The position numbers were made by a program, and so were the translations under genes. From Welwitschia mirabilis (Eukaryota > Gnetophyta > Gnetopsida > Welwitschiales): a stretch of DNA of 23,430 nucleotides. Positions 1 to 9,100 of the stretch are shown here, one piece after another; position 1 is the stretch's first letter, and the number at the start of each line of letters is the position of its first letter. The notes beneath the pieces are model-generated. The model worked only from the letters and a program-made list of their open reading frames with translations, made no database searches and was not told the origin of the DNA. The stretch covers positions 35,064,528-35,087,957 of the forward strand of contig JBOZIK010000001.1 of NCBI GenBank assembly GCA_051453625.1. Direction: 5' to 3'.

Positions 1-136
1 CTTTAAAATTAAAATCAAATTCACTTGCAAAATTACAATCAGAAATTTCAGGAAATTCTAAGGTTTGTATACCTGGACTATTTTGACTTTCAAATTCAAA
101 ATTAAGCAAACCTTCTTGGATATTTTCTACAATAAA
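1..136 (-). pseudogene. Element 3: possible start of gag, cut by window edge
   Basis: Read on the minus strand, about 45 codons are open from 136 down to the window edge, after an in-frame TAA at 139-137. The peptide is acidic and rich in Asn, Glu and Phe, with the stretch QEGLLNFEFESQ near its start. It sits downstream of the element 3 primer site and leader, where gag of this family should begin. I could not align it convincingly with the gag N-termini of elements 1 and 2, so calling it gag rests on position. It may instead be leader sequence that happens to be open. Confidence 0.35.
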
Positions 137-466
137 TTATAGCTCTCTCTGATATTTTTCACCTTTTTTGATCTTAACCATTCAATTTCAGTGCTATTCT
201 GTGCATCATCCTGTCTGTCATCCGAACAATACCTGAGACGACAGAAGCAAAAAAACATAGAAAAACACAAAACAAGGAAAAGTAGAAAAGGGAACTGTCA
301 TCCGACTATGATGTCTGGACAACTGAGGGGACGTTAGTGGTTAGTGAAAAATAAAAGAAAAAAACTAAAATAAAAATACTTACAGAGGATAATGGTACAC
401 TGGTACTGCAGCAAACATCTGAAATATTTACTAAAGCAACGACAAATCTCGATTTCCAAGTAGCCT
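137..466 (-). mobile_element. Element 3: 5' leader between primer site and gag
   Basis: Non-coding leader of a minus-strand retrotransposon that continues beyond the left edge. It corresponds to 22560-23067 of element 2: both have two clusters of CATC/GATG dyads separated by an A-rich tract (here near 205-235 and 295-330). Unlike the rest of the window it keeps several CpG sites, for example at 227, 240, 304 and 332, so it has suffered less deamination. No protein is encoded; the short minus-strand frames spanning 306-531 cross from leader to LTR and are not genes. Confidence 0.6.
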
Positions 467-484
467 TCCCCAGCAACGGTGCCA
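467..484 (-). promoter_or_regulatory. Element 3: primer binding site, tRNA-Asp type
   Basis: On the minus strand this reads TGGCACCGTTGCTGGGGA. Plant tRNA-Asp ends so that its complement is TGGCGCCGTTGCCGGGGA, giving 16 of 18 matches; both differences are transitions. It lies three bases after the LTR end, where minus-strand DNA synthesis is primed. This identifies the adjacent LTR as a 5' LTR and the element as running leftwards. Confidence 0.85.
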
Positions 485-487
485 ATT

Positions 488-690
488 TGTTGCGGTGTGT
501 ATTTGTGCAATGTTTCATGCTTCAATATCAATCTTGTTAATTATAAATAAGATGCAAAATACAACACGCTAATATAGACTAAGTGATCCGAATATCATAA
601 TTCTGTCGAAGGCCAATGATATGGACAATAAAGAGTTGATTTCAAAAAGAAATATGTAACCTAAAATATATAATTAAATTGTAATGCATG
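488..690 (-). repeat. Element 3: 3' end of its 5' LTR
   Basis: The minus-strand sequence ends in GCAACA at 488, a CA terminus directly followed by the primer site. Reverse-complemented, it aligns with the ends of the other LTRs (791-1043, 12420-12653, 23086-23300), sharing blocks such as TTTGCACAAATA-like and ATATTAGTGTGTT-like sequence. The LTR is cut at its right side by gap 1; about 1 kb is missing compared with the full LTR at 11402-12653. Confidence 0.8.
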
Positions 691-790
691 NNNNNNNNNN
701 NNNNNNNNNNNNNNNNNNNNNNNNNNNNNNNNNNNNNNNNNNNNNNNNNNNNNNNNNNNNNNNNNNNNNNNNNNNNNNNNNNNNNNNNNN
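691..790. other. Assembly gap 1 (100 N)
   Basis: Exactly 100 N, a placeholder length. It lies between two LTR ends of the same family in opposite orientation. Most of two LTRs (about 1 kb each) is absent here, so the true distance is probably kilobases, or the join may be wrong. Confidence 0.95.
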
Positions 791-1043
791 CTATACTAAG
801 CCTAATTGCAATTTCCTATTTATAGCATTGATTACTTTTGAAGTGCAAATTTAGGCAACCAACAGTTTCATTTTTGGAATTAATTATCTTTCTTCTTTCC
901 TATGCTTTCAATGAGAATACAACATTTGAGTCACTTCCATTTATATTAGTATGTTGTGTTATGCAAAATCTATATATATGTATATATATGATTAATAGGA
1001 TCTAGTTTAGAACAAAATGTTTATACAAATACATACTACAATA
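791..1043 (+). repeat. Element 1: 3' end of its 5' LTR
   Basis: This segment aligns with the end of the downstream LTR, roughly 80% identical by hand over 897-1043 versus 12515-12653, with most differences being transitions. Shared landmarks are TTATGCAAAAT, a TATATA run and GATTAATAGGATCT. It ends ACTACAATA, which corresponds to the better preserved ACCGCAACA end of element 3, and is followed by a decayed primer site. About the first 1 kb of the LTR is missing because of gap 1 or because element 3 interrupts it. The divergence between the two LTRs marks an old insertion. Confidence 0.8.
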
Positions 1044-1046
1044 ACT

Positions 1047-1064
1047 TAGTGCCATTGCTAAGGA
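1047..1064 (+). promoter_or_regulatory. Element 1: decayed primer binding site, tRNA-Asp type
   Basis: The 18 bases TAGTGCCATTGCTAAGGA match the tRNA-Asp complement at 12 positions. All six mismatches are G-to-A or C-to-T. The position three bases after the LTR end and similarity to the flanking element 3 sequence support the call. This fixes the plus-strand direction of element 1. Confidence 0.75.
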
Positions 1065-1689
1065 AAGCTGCTTAGAGTTTGAGGATTGTCATTGCTTAGG
1101 TGAGTGATTTAGATTTTAGTTTGGATATTTACCTATAGTAGCATAGTATTTTTATAGTAAATGTAGGTTTTTCTTCCCATAGTTTTTGTTTTACATTTTA
1201 AAATAAACATTTTGTCATCTATCTTATTATCCAAATTACTTATAATGATGATGATTTATATGCCTTAGGTTTTTCACTTTTCTTAACAACTAGGTTTTCA
1301 TATTATCCCCTTTATTGTTCAGATAACTTATTGGATGATCATCTATTTCCATACTATGTCATTTTGTGATTCTGTTGTTTTATGTTTTTCATTTATGTTT
1401 TTTTCTTTTTTTTTTGTGTTATCATCTAGGCATATCATCTATATAACCATGATATGACATACGCTAAAACAAAAATTGAGCATGCTGTGACATAGTAAAT
1501 TTTGATAAAAAGATAAAATTTTAGAGAGAGTGGTTATTCATTAAATAAAACACCAGAGAACATTAGATAAACTATGAACTTAACCAAGGAACAGACATCC
1601 CGGGTATGCAAAATACTTCAAAAATTTAGCAAAAATATTTTCCTACATTTATTATTTTAAAATCTATTTTTTTAAAATAAAATTTTTTA
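1065..1689 (+). mobile_element. Element 1: 5' leader, non-coding
   Basis: No open frame of note. The leader carries TATCATC/GATGAT dyad motifs at about 1331-1340 and 1421-1445, matching the clusters in the leaders of elements 2 and 3, and a T-rich run near 1400-1415. It ends where gag similarity to element 2 begins (about 1690). Confidence 0.6.
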
Positions 1690-3250
1690 AAAGATAGTTT
1701 GGAAGAAAGTCATTTTATTACAATGTCAAATTTGTTGCAAAAACAAACATAGATTTCTTCATGTAATCCCCCTATTTTTATCAGAAGTTTCACTACTACG
1801 TCCATAAATCTGAATGCTCATGTCATTCTTAAAAAACTTATAGCAAATAAAGAACATGAAATACAAATCTCTTTTGACCTACCTTCTAGTAATAATATTG
1901 AGTTAACAAATTTAGATGCCTAATCTATTTTTAAGGGAGAAAATGATAAAGACCTCTTACAACATATATCCAAGATTGAACAATTAGTACTTACTTCTAG
2001 AAATGGTAAAAAATGAATTAGTTATCATACCATCACTCTAAAAGGAAAACCTAAATTATGGTTAAGAATCATTCTACAAAAAAGTTTAAAAACATGGAAC
2101 TAAGTTTAATATGCATTTATAAAAAGATTTATGAGTGAAACAATTATAAAAAAAGAAATAAAGAAGTAACTAACTTCTAATAAGAACCTAAAAAAGATTA
2201 TGCCTTCACTTATGAAATATTTTTTTGTTTCCATACATTATAAACCTATAGATGCTTTTACTCAAGAAGAATTAGTAGATTACTTTTATAGTGGACTTAA
2301 TAACTTAAAAAAAAACTTGTACGTTTTTCATGTATAGGAAATTTGATGAATCACACATTAAAGATGAATGAAAAGTATTAGAAGAACTAGTAGAAGTAAG
2401 TTAGACATGGCCTAAATCATTTCCTAAAGAAAATGATTCCATAGGCCAAATTATAAAAGACCTTAAAGAAGTTAAATAAGAAAAGGAGGAAGTAAAAATA
2501 GAGAAAGAACCAATGAATGTTATTAAATTTCATCACAACACTAGAAAAATATACTCAATTGACCTTAGATGCTAAGGTAATAGCTAAAAAGTATATAGTT
2601 GTAATTTCAACTTGTAATTTATGTAAAGATAACTATCATAAAATAAAATATTATCTTTTACTACCAACCTACAAAGAAAAAATTTATGAAGAGATGTGTA
2701 AATTTAATAAGAGTATTTAAACTTTAGAAATCAAAACCAGAACCAAAATTAAAACCAATTTCAACCTAGGATGAAGGATAATTGATTTGTAATTTTTTGA
2801 GAATAAGTTTAAAAACTTTTAATAAAATCATCCTAATTTTTAACCATTTAGAATTAGATTTAAGAATGCTAACTTTCAAAAAATTAATTCAAAATTTCAA
2901 CCAAGTAACTCTAATTGTTAAGTAAGCACATCAAACTCACAAAACCAAAATGATCCACTTATAAATTTCATTGATGAGTTAAAAAAATTTAAAGAGAAAA
3001 AAATTCAAACATTAATAATGTTATTAATGTTCTATAACAAACTATACTTGCTAATCAAAGACCATAAGAGCCACTTACAATACAACCTTTATCAAACCCT
3101 AATGAAGTTAAAAAAAGATTGTAAGGTTATGATAAGAAGTGGAAATGATATAATACGTCCTACCTAAGAGGCTTCAGCAACCCAAAATAATAAAAATGAT
3201 AATGATGAAGAAGATATCAAAATCTTAGAAAATCATACTTTTCCTTCTCT
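1690..3250 (+). pseudogene. gag: Element 1: gag relic (capsid and nucleocapsid)
   Basis: Decayed Gag of a Ty3/gypsy element, the protein that would form the particle and bind RNA. The N-terminal part from about 1693 (SLEESHFIT) aligns with element 2. The capsid part includes FKGENDKDLLQHISKIEQL near 1930 and KGKPKLWLRIILQ near 2043, the retrotransposon gag core with its W. A frameshift near 2200 moves the reading to EELVDYFYSGLNN at about 2265. A CCHC knuckle follows at about 2613-2655, reading CNLCKDNYHKIKYY with the last Cys replaced by Tyr. The tail is Asn/Gln-rich and includes CKVMIRSGND near 3120, similar to the conserved RSG box before protease in Athila-type elements. Many in-frame TAA/TAG codons sit where Gln is expected, so no functional Gag can be made. 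Confidence 0.75.
2613..2655 (+). other. Element 1: zinc-knuckle remnant inside gag
   Basis: The frame opening at 2517 reads CNLCKDNYHKIKYY, fitting C-X2-C-X4-H-X4-C except that the final Cys is Tyr. Element 2 has CDLCKDNYH at the matching place (about 21490-21530, minus strand). The knuckle normally binds genomic RNA. Confidence 0.7.
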
Positions 3251-3970
3251 TTAAATGATGATTAAAAAAATCTTTATCATAAAGGTAAGAAAACTATTAC
3301 TTCTTGGCTTGATAGATTAAATACTAATCTTATATTTGATGAAAATATTAAAACCTTAATGAAAAATATAGGCATAAATTAACCATTTTGGAAATTTTCG
3401 CAAGAAAATCCCAAATATTTTAAGTTATGAAAAGATCTAATTAGGAGGGAAAAAATAAACTATTCCTAATAAAGTATTTCTAGCCCAATATATAATCAAT
3501 TTAGTCTTATAAAAATGTATAAAGTAAGGATTCAAGGGTAGAAACTATAGTGTCACTCTAAAATAAAAAAATAGAATAAAGAAAGCCTTAATTTATATAG
3601 GAGAAAGTGTTAATATTATGCCTCTACACATTTTTTAAAAACTTGGTTTGAAAAGTAGAATTAAGCCTATAAGGATTGTCTTAGAATTAGTTGATATATT
3701 AGTGAAGAAAACTTTAAGAGTAATCAATGATTTAGTAATTTAAATAGAAGAAGAATTATATCTTATAGACTAATTAGGATTGAAGTTAAGCAAAATGGAG
3801 GTTATCTACTACTTCTAAGTAGAGCTTTTTGTGCAACAACACATTGTATTATCGATATTAGAACTGGAATCATATAATGTCACTTAGAAAATAAAAAGTT
3901 TACTATTAGAATATTTCATATTCCTAAAAAGGATTTAGGTGATGAATTCAATGTTGTAAAAGAGATTAAA
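3251..3970 (+). pseudogene. pr: Element 1: protease relic and linker before it
   Basis: Decayed aspartic protease, which would cut the Gag-Pol polyprotein. The linker block around 3365-3450 (FWKFSQENPKYFKL, then KDLIRREK) matches the conserved segment before the protease of Athila-type elements. The active-site region reads ALIYIGESVNIMPLHIF from 3585; the plant consensus has D-L-G-A-S-V-N-L-M-P-L, so the catalytic Asp is Tyr (codon 3594-3596) and no activity is possible. The C-terminal part follows in another frame near 3800-3880, reading GGYLLLLSRAFCATTH and CIIDIRTGI, matching the LLGRPFLAT-type motif. Frameshifts and stops separate the pieces. Confidence 0.75.
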
Positions 3971-4216
3971 CCTAGTTTATTCTTATAGAATTGTCCACTT
4001 GAGGAAAGATGATTAATGCTTCATGAGCCAACCTTGTTTAACAATCTACTGGAAGCAAAAAATTTTAAAGATTTGGATGATCATCAACTTAACTATAAGC
4101 ATATAGAAACTAATTATTTTAATCAAAAGAGTAGAAAAAACTAAAACTGTAAACTATGTAGAAGTTTAAAATCTAAATAAAATTGAGATTTCTTATTTTA
4201 AGGGATGTCGTCCACT

Positions 4217-4249
4217 ACTATCATCTAGATGAAAGTTTGAGATGATAGT
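4217..4249. repeat. Inverted repeat inside pol of element 1
   Basis: ACTATCATCT (4217-4226) and AGATGATAGT (4240-4249) are exact reverse complements separated by 13 bases. The left arm also overlaps the palindrome TCATCTAGATGA (4221-4232). It lies in the protease-RT linker; element 2 does not keep it, so it may be chance. Confidence 0.5.
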
Positions 4250-4940
4250 AAATTTTGATAAAAAGTTAATTAAAAATAAAAATCTAAATTTAAATTTGAA
4301 ACCTTTACCTAGTGGACTAAAATATATCTTTATTTGTAATGATCAAAACAAACCTCTAATAATAAACAAAAATCGTTTGACTCAATAAGAGTTAATTTTA
4401 ATCTCATTATTAAAATCTAAGGTTAATGTGTTTGCTTGGTCTCATAAAGATTTAATATCCATTTCTACCTTTATTATTTAACATAAAATATACCTTTAGT
4501 TTAATATAAAGCCTTTTATGTAACCCTAATGTAGACTAAATCCAGTACTTATATAGGTCATAAAAAATAAAATCATTAAATTAATAAACGCTGGAATTAT
4601 TTATGCCATAGCTAATAGTGAGCGGGTTAGCCCATTGATAGTAGTGCCAAAGAAATGTGGAAAGTGGAAAATTTGTATTGATTTTACAAAATTAAATGTA
4701 GTAACCAAGAAAGACCATTATCCTTTACCTTTTCTTGATGAGATACTTGATAGAATCTAAGGACATTCTTTTTATTATTTTCTTGATGGGTACAGTGGTG
4801 ATAATTAGGTTTTCATTGCTAGTAAGGGTTAGAATAAAACTACCTTTACTTCATATTTTAAAAATTTTACTTTTAGACATATTTCTTTTGAACTTTGAAA
4901 TGCTCTTAGTACAGTTCAACATGAAATGATGGGTATCTTT

Positions 4941-5040
4941 NNNNNNNNNNNNNNNNNNNNNNNNNNNNNNNNNNNNNNNNNNNNNNNNNNNNNNNNNNNN
5001 NNNNNNNNNNNNNNNNNNNNNNNNNNNNNNNNNNNNNNNN
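4941..5040. other. Assembly gap 2 (100 N) with duplicated flanks
   Basis: The 73 bases before the gap (4868-4940) recur after it (5041-5113) with two differences. The same RT codons are therefore present twice, which points to two contig ends that overlap and were not merged. The right copy keeps the expected Cys codon TGC of the FELCNA motif, while the left copy has TGA. Confidence 0.9.
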
Positions 5041-5539
5041 TACTTTTAGACATATTCCTTTTGAACTTTGCAATGCTCTTAGTACAGTTCAACATGAAAT
5101 GATGGGTATCTTTTCTGATATGTTAGAGGATTCAATAGAATTTTTTATAAATAACTTCTCAATCTATGGTAAAAATCTTAAAAAATTCCTAAAAAGGTTA
5201 GAGAAAGTCCTTAATAAATTCATTACTAATGGCCTACATTTGAGTTGGTAGAAAAGTTTCTTTTTAGTTAATAGTGGAAATCTCTTCAATCATTACATTT
5301 TAGATAAAGGAATTAGGATGGTCCCAAAGAAGTTAGTATCATTAAAAATCCAACTCTTCCAATAAATGTAAAATAAGTTTAATTCTTCCTTGGTTATTAT
5401 GGTTTTAATCATCATTTCATTCAAAATTATGCTAAAATTTATAAACCCCTTCACTTGTTACATTAAAAAGAAGATAAATTTAATCAGAATAAATCTTGCC
5501 AACTTACTTTGATAGACTTAAAGATAAAATCTCTTTTTC

Positions 5540-6060
5540 ACATATTGTAATGGGGCTTAATAGGAATAAATATTTTAAGTTAATGTGTAATGCTAGTAAC
5601 TTTTCCATGAATGGAATGATTAGATAAAAATATGAAAATGATTTTAAGTTATATCTTATTATAGTAAAACTTTTTCTAAGGCTTAAATGAATTACACTTC
5701 TACAAAAAAGAAATGTTGGTGATTATAAGTTTGCCTTGATATGCTTAGATATTATTTTTTAGGGTTTCATATAAATGTTTATACCAACTAAGTAATAATT
5801 AGATACCTCATGACCAAAAATGATTCTAGTGCTAAACTTATTAGATGGTTCCTTCTTACGCAAGAATTTAATTCAACCATTATTAATAAAGTAGGAAAGC
5901 ATAATAGTATAGCAGATAATTTGTCATGTCTTTCTTTCTCTCTTGATATTCTTATGGGTAATGACTCTTTTTTAGATGAACAACATTTTGCCATATCTTC
6001 TACTTATTATCCTCCTTGATATGTTGACATTGTTAATTACCTTTCTACTATGAAAACATC
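5540..6060 (+). pseudogene. rh: Element 1: RNase H relic and linker to integrase
   Basis: Decayed RNase H, which would remove the RNA strand during reverse transcription. It opens with MCNASN (5583-5600), where the family has C-D-A-S-D, so the catalytic Asp is Asn. Then come SYYSKTF- and NYTST-like pieces (about 5655-5700). A readable stretch from 5810 gives KLIRWFLLTQEFNSTI, VGKHNSIADNLSCLS and LDEQHFAISSTYYPP. The last is the conserved DEQLFAIS-type linker of Athila-type Pol, followed by YVDIVNYLST at about 6020. The 69-codon open frame at 5810-6019 is only a surviving fragment. Confidence 0.8.
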
Positions 6061-6149
6061 ATAACATTGGACTTATAATAAAAGAAAATCCTTTTTCCAT
6101 AGAATAGTAATTATCAATGGATAGAGGAACCTATTTATTATAGGTGTAA

Positions 6150-7230
6150 AGACCAAATCATGTAAAAAATTTTTGCTTAAATGGAAAAAACCTGACATCC
6201 TTTATATTTGTTATGGTAGTGTTTGTGAAGGTCATTTTGATGAATAGAAAATAGCTATGGAAATCCTCCACTCTACTTTTTATTAACCTAGACTTTTTCA
6301 AGATTCTTTGGATTTTGATAGAAGGTGTAATGTTTGTCAACATTATGATATTCTTATTAATTTTCAAGAGATGCCCTTTAAACCTATTCTAAAATGTAAA
6401 ATTTTTGATTATTGGGAAATTGATTTTATAGGCCATATTAAATCACATTCTAATAATAAGAACTATATTTTAATGGATTTTGATTATGTTATTAAATGGG
6501 TTAAAGATATTCCTAATTCTATGAATAATGCCCAAACTATTTGCATAATTCTTAAAAATCATATTTTTAAAAATTTTGATTTTTAAAAGATTATTATTAG
6601 TAATCAACAAACTTATCTTATTAATTAACTTTTTAGAAAACTTCTTTTATCTATTGAAATTAAAATAGAGTAGCTTATGCTTATCATCCATAAACCAATG
6701 GTTAAGTTAAAAATGCAAATAGAGAAATTAAGAAAATTCTATAAATACTTGTTTCTATTAATAAGAAATTTTGGACTTCTAAACTTAACAATTTTCTTTG
6801 ATCTTATCATACTACTTGATGTAATTCTCTTGATTTTTCACATTATGAACTAGTATATAGAAAAGTGTGTATTTTACCTATTGATGTATGTTATAATACT
6901 TATCATTCTTCTAATAAACTTAACCTTGTAGACTTTTATGAGAATTTTAAACATAGATTAATCCAACTTAATCATATAGATGAAAAACTTACTCATGCTG
7001 TTTATCAACAACTACACAAAGCCTAAGCTATGTTCAAGCATGATAGGAAATTACTTCATAAAAAGTTTAAACCTAGTCAACTTGTCCTTTTCTATAATAC
7101 TAGAGTAAATCTTTTTAATAACAAGTTTACCTTTAAATGGTTAGATCGTTATATTATAGAGAAATTACGTTCTAACAGTTTTATTGATATTTCTAACTTA
7201 AAAACTAATAAGATTCAAAAAAATTAATAG
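6150..7230 (+). pseudogene. int: Element 1: integrase relic
   Basis: Decayed integrase, which would insert the cDNA into the host genome. The N-terminal zinc region reads YGSVCEGHFDE and FDRRCNVCQHYD (about 6215-6350), with the first His replaced by Cys. The core includes EMPFKPILKCKIFDYWEIDF (from 6370), where the first catalytic Asp is kept (6422-6424). The second lies in IIISN (6602-6604) and is Asn; the Glu is Lys (6709-6711) in VKNANREIKKIL. Two TAA codons at 6691 and 6703 replace the Gln codons of the HPQTNGQ-type motif; element 2 still has CAA at the first. The C-terminal domain is the 65-codon open stretch 7030-7227, with FKHDRKLLHKKFKPSQLVLF. The DDE triad is destroyed. Confidence 0.85.
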
Positions 7231-9100
7231 ATAAAGGTTAAAAATATTCAAAAAAAAATCTTTTGATGTAATCTTGAACATGATAAAAGAAATTATTTTG
7301 GAGGTTCTTCTAAATGAAGAGGAATTCTACCCTATCATTCTTTGACTTCTCTCTTAACTTATTTCTTTAGTGGATGTTATGATGTTACTTGATCATCTTA
7401 TAAACTTGAATTATGTATTTACTCTATAAAGTTTATATGATTATTATTTGTACTTGAGCATTTTTATAGTGATAAGATTGGATTCATCTAATCTTAAGAC
7501 ATTTCCATGTCTATGACCTTCATTTTAAAAGAATATTTCTTAGTTCCTTTACTTTTTTGTTTTAATAGCATAAGGTCTTTAATTGTTTAGGTGTGTTTTT
7601 TTCTATCTTTTATTTCACTTATTCACCTTTATCATTTTGAATGTTAATCATGTGGAAATTATTTATGTTATTAATTTAAAAAAATAAAAAAAAAGAAAGA
7701 AAATAATGATAATAATCTATTGTAATTATAATTAAAAAAAATACATGATCACCATGATGTCCTACTACACCAAGGTAATTTTTTTTAAAAGGAACCTTTG
7801 ACAGTGTTGGTAGCTATGGAAACTTCATTTAGGAGTTAGTTATTCATGATTTATGATGTACTTACTTCTCTAACTATGGCTAAACTCCCCTTATCGTCGA
7901 AAGTTATAATAAAATTTAAGGTTATAAAAGTAATGATATTCTTAGAATTATCAAAAGTATTTCTTGTTTCCTAGACTTTTAGTATTCCCACATGTGTTTT
8001 GGGGTGTAAATAAGTGAGCTTATTTCGAAGTGACTTTTGGTCTTATCATTTATTATTCTAAGCACTTGATCTGTGGTGTCATTGTATCACTATCGTTTTT
8101 AGTGGAACTTTATAAAATCAATACATTTCATCATGCATTTTTACTTAAGTGGCTTTATGATGTATTTTAAGGGGGTTTTCTATATTAGAATTTAGGATAG
8201 GTAAGCTATCTTCTTCATATNNNNNNNNNNNNNNNNNNNNNNNNNNNNNNNNNNNNNNNNNNNNNNNNNNNNNNNNNNNNNNNNNNNNNNNNNNNNNNNN
8301 NNNNNNNNNNNNNNNNNNNNTATCCTTCTATCTATTTTTAATTTATTTTTCTTTGATTCTTTAGTTTGTTATTTCAAAGTCATTTCCATACTTTTTCATC
8401 CTCATCTAGAACCATATTATTTAGTAGTTTACTTATTGTTATTCATGGAATTTCTTTTAACATTTTATTTTTTTAGCATTTTAATTAAATAATAATATTT
8501 TATGCTTCATAGTTTTTATGAGATTCCTTTGTATCTTTTGGAGTTTTACATTTTTTCCTATTTATTTTTTAGTTCAAGAACATTTGTTAAATCTTTCTTA
8601 CCAAGTTTTAATCTACTTAGTATATTTTTATCACCCTAGTTTTCATTTATTTTGAGTTTTTTCTATCATCATGATTTGTCATGACTTTTTGTCATTTTCT
8701 TTTTTGAAACCTTTTTATTCATTCTGTTACCTTCATGCTTATATCTGAGCCTAACTTGCTTGGTTGACATTTTTATTATTTAAAACTTTTTAAAAGTTTT
8801 GTCATTCACTTGATCATCTAGATAACATTAGAGAAAACTTTGAGATTTTTTCTAATAGTTTTTCTAGGTTTGTTATCTTAACGATGTAACTAGATGATAG
8901 TGAGACAAAGCCACAACTTCAATTCTTTTTCATCATTTTTCTTTCCATTCTCTATTATTTTCACCCATTCTCTTAAGAGATGATAGTATTTCTAGTTCCT
9001 ATTGATGTGCTTAAACTTGTCCCTACCAAATTCATCCACTAGATTTCTGGATTTTAGCAAATTTTTAAAATGAGGTATGTTTTTTTATCCCTTATTTTTT
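7231..9100 (+). mobile_element. Element 1: 3' internal region, first part, non-coding
   Basis: No recognisable protein. The segment is clearly related to the minus-strand sequence downstream of both integrase ends in element 2 (about 17000-15400 and 15050-13825), so it belongs to the family and is not host DNA. Examples are TCTTAGAGG/TTTGGAGG-type blocks just after integrase, the block with TATCTTCTTCAT before gap 3, and TATATCTGAGCCTAACTT near 8741. An A-rich low-complexity tract lies at 7671-7735. TAGATGAT dyads occur near 8811-8822 and 8889-8900. Confidence 0.65.
8221..8320. other. Assembly gap 3 (100 N)
   Basis: Placeholder gap in the 3' region of element 1. The two matching segments of element 2 pass through the same point with only about ten bases between the sequences equivalent to the two gap flanks, so little or nothing is probably missing. 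Confidence 0.9.

Larger units (their letters stand above)
3971..5460 (+). pseudogene. rt: Element 1: reverse transcriptase relic
   Basis: Decayed RT, which copied the element RNA into DNA. A pre-RT segment (LKPLPSGLKYIF, about 4293) leads to AGIIYAIANSE (about 4590), SPLIVVPKKCGKWKICIDF (about 4630) and KDHYPLPFLDEILDRI (about 4710), then FYYFLDGYSGDN near 4770. After gap 2 come NALSTVQHEMMGIFSDM and FFINNFSIYG (about 5141-5170), the position of the catalytic F-M-D-D box. Both aspartates are Asn (5150-5155) through G-to-A changes. The thumb block FFLGYYGFNHHFIQNYAKI (about 5383) follows. Stops occur after DN at about 4808 and at other Gln positions. The motif set is most like plant Athila RT, but the insertion that many Athila RTs carry after VPKK is absent. 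Confidence 0.85.

Noticed and set aside
467-484. The tRNA-Asp-like sequence considered as a tRNA gene fragment
   Set aside because: Only the 3'-terminal 18 bases match and they abut an LTR end, which is the position of a primer binding site.
4735-4929. 64-codon plus-strand frame with membrane-like composition
   Set aside because: It is an out-of-frame reading of the RT relic, whose real frame shows FYYFLDGYSGDN and related motifs.
5788-5994. Minus-strand 68-codon frame
   Set aside because: Antisense shadow of the RNase H/linker fragment on the plus strand.
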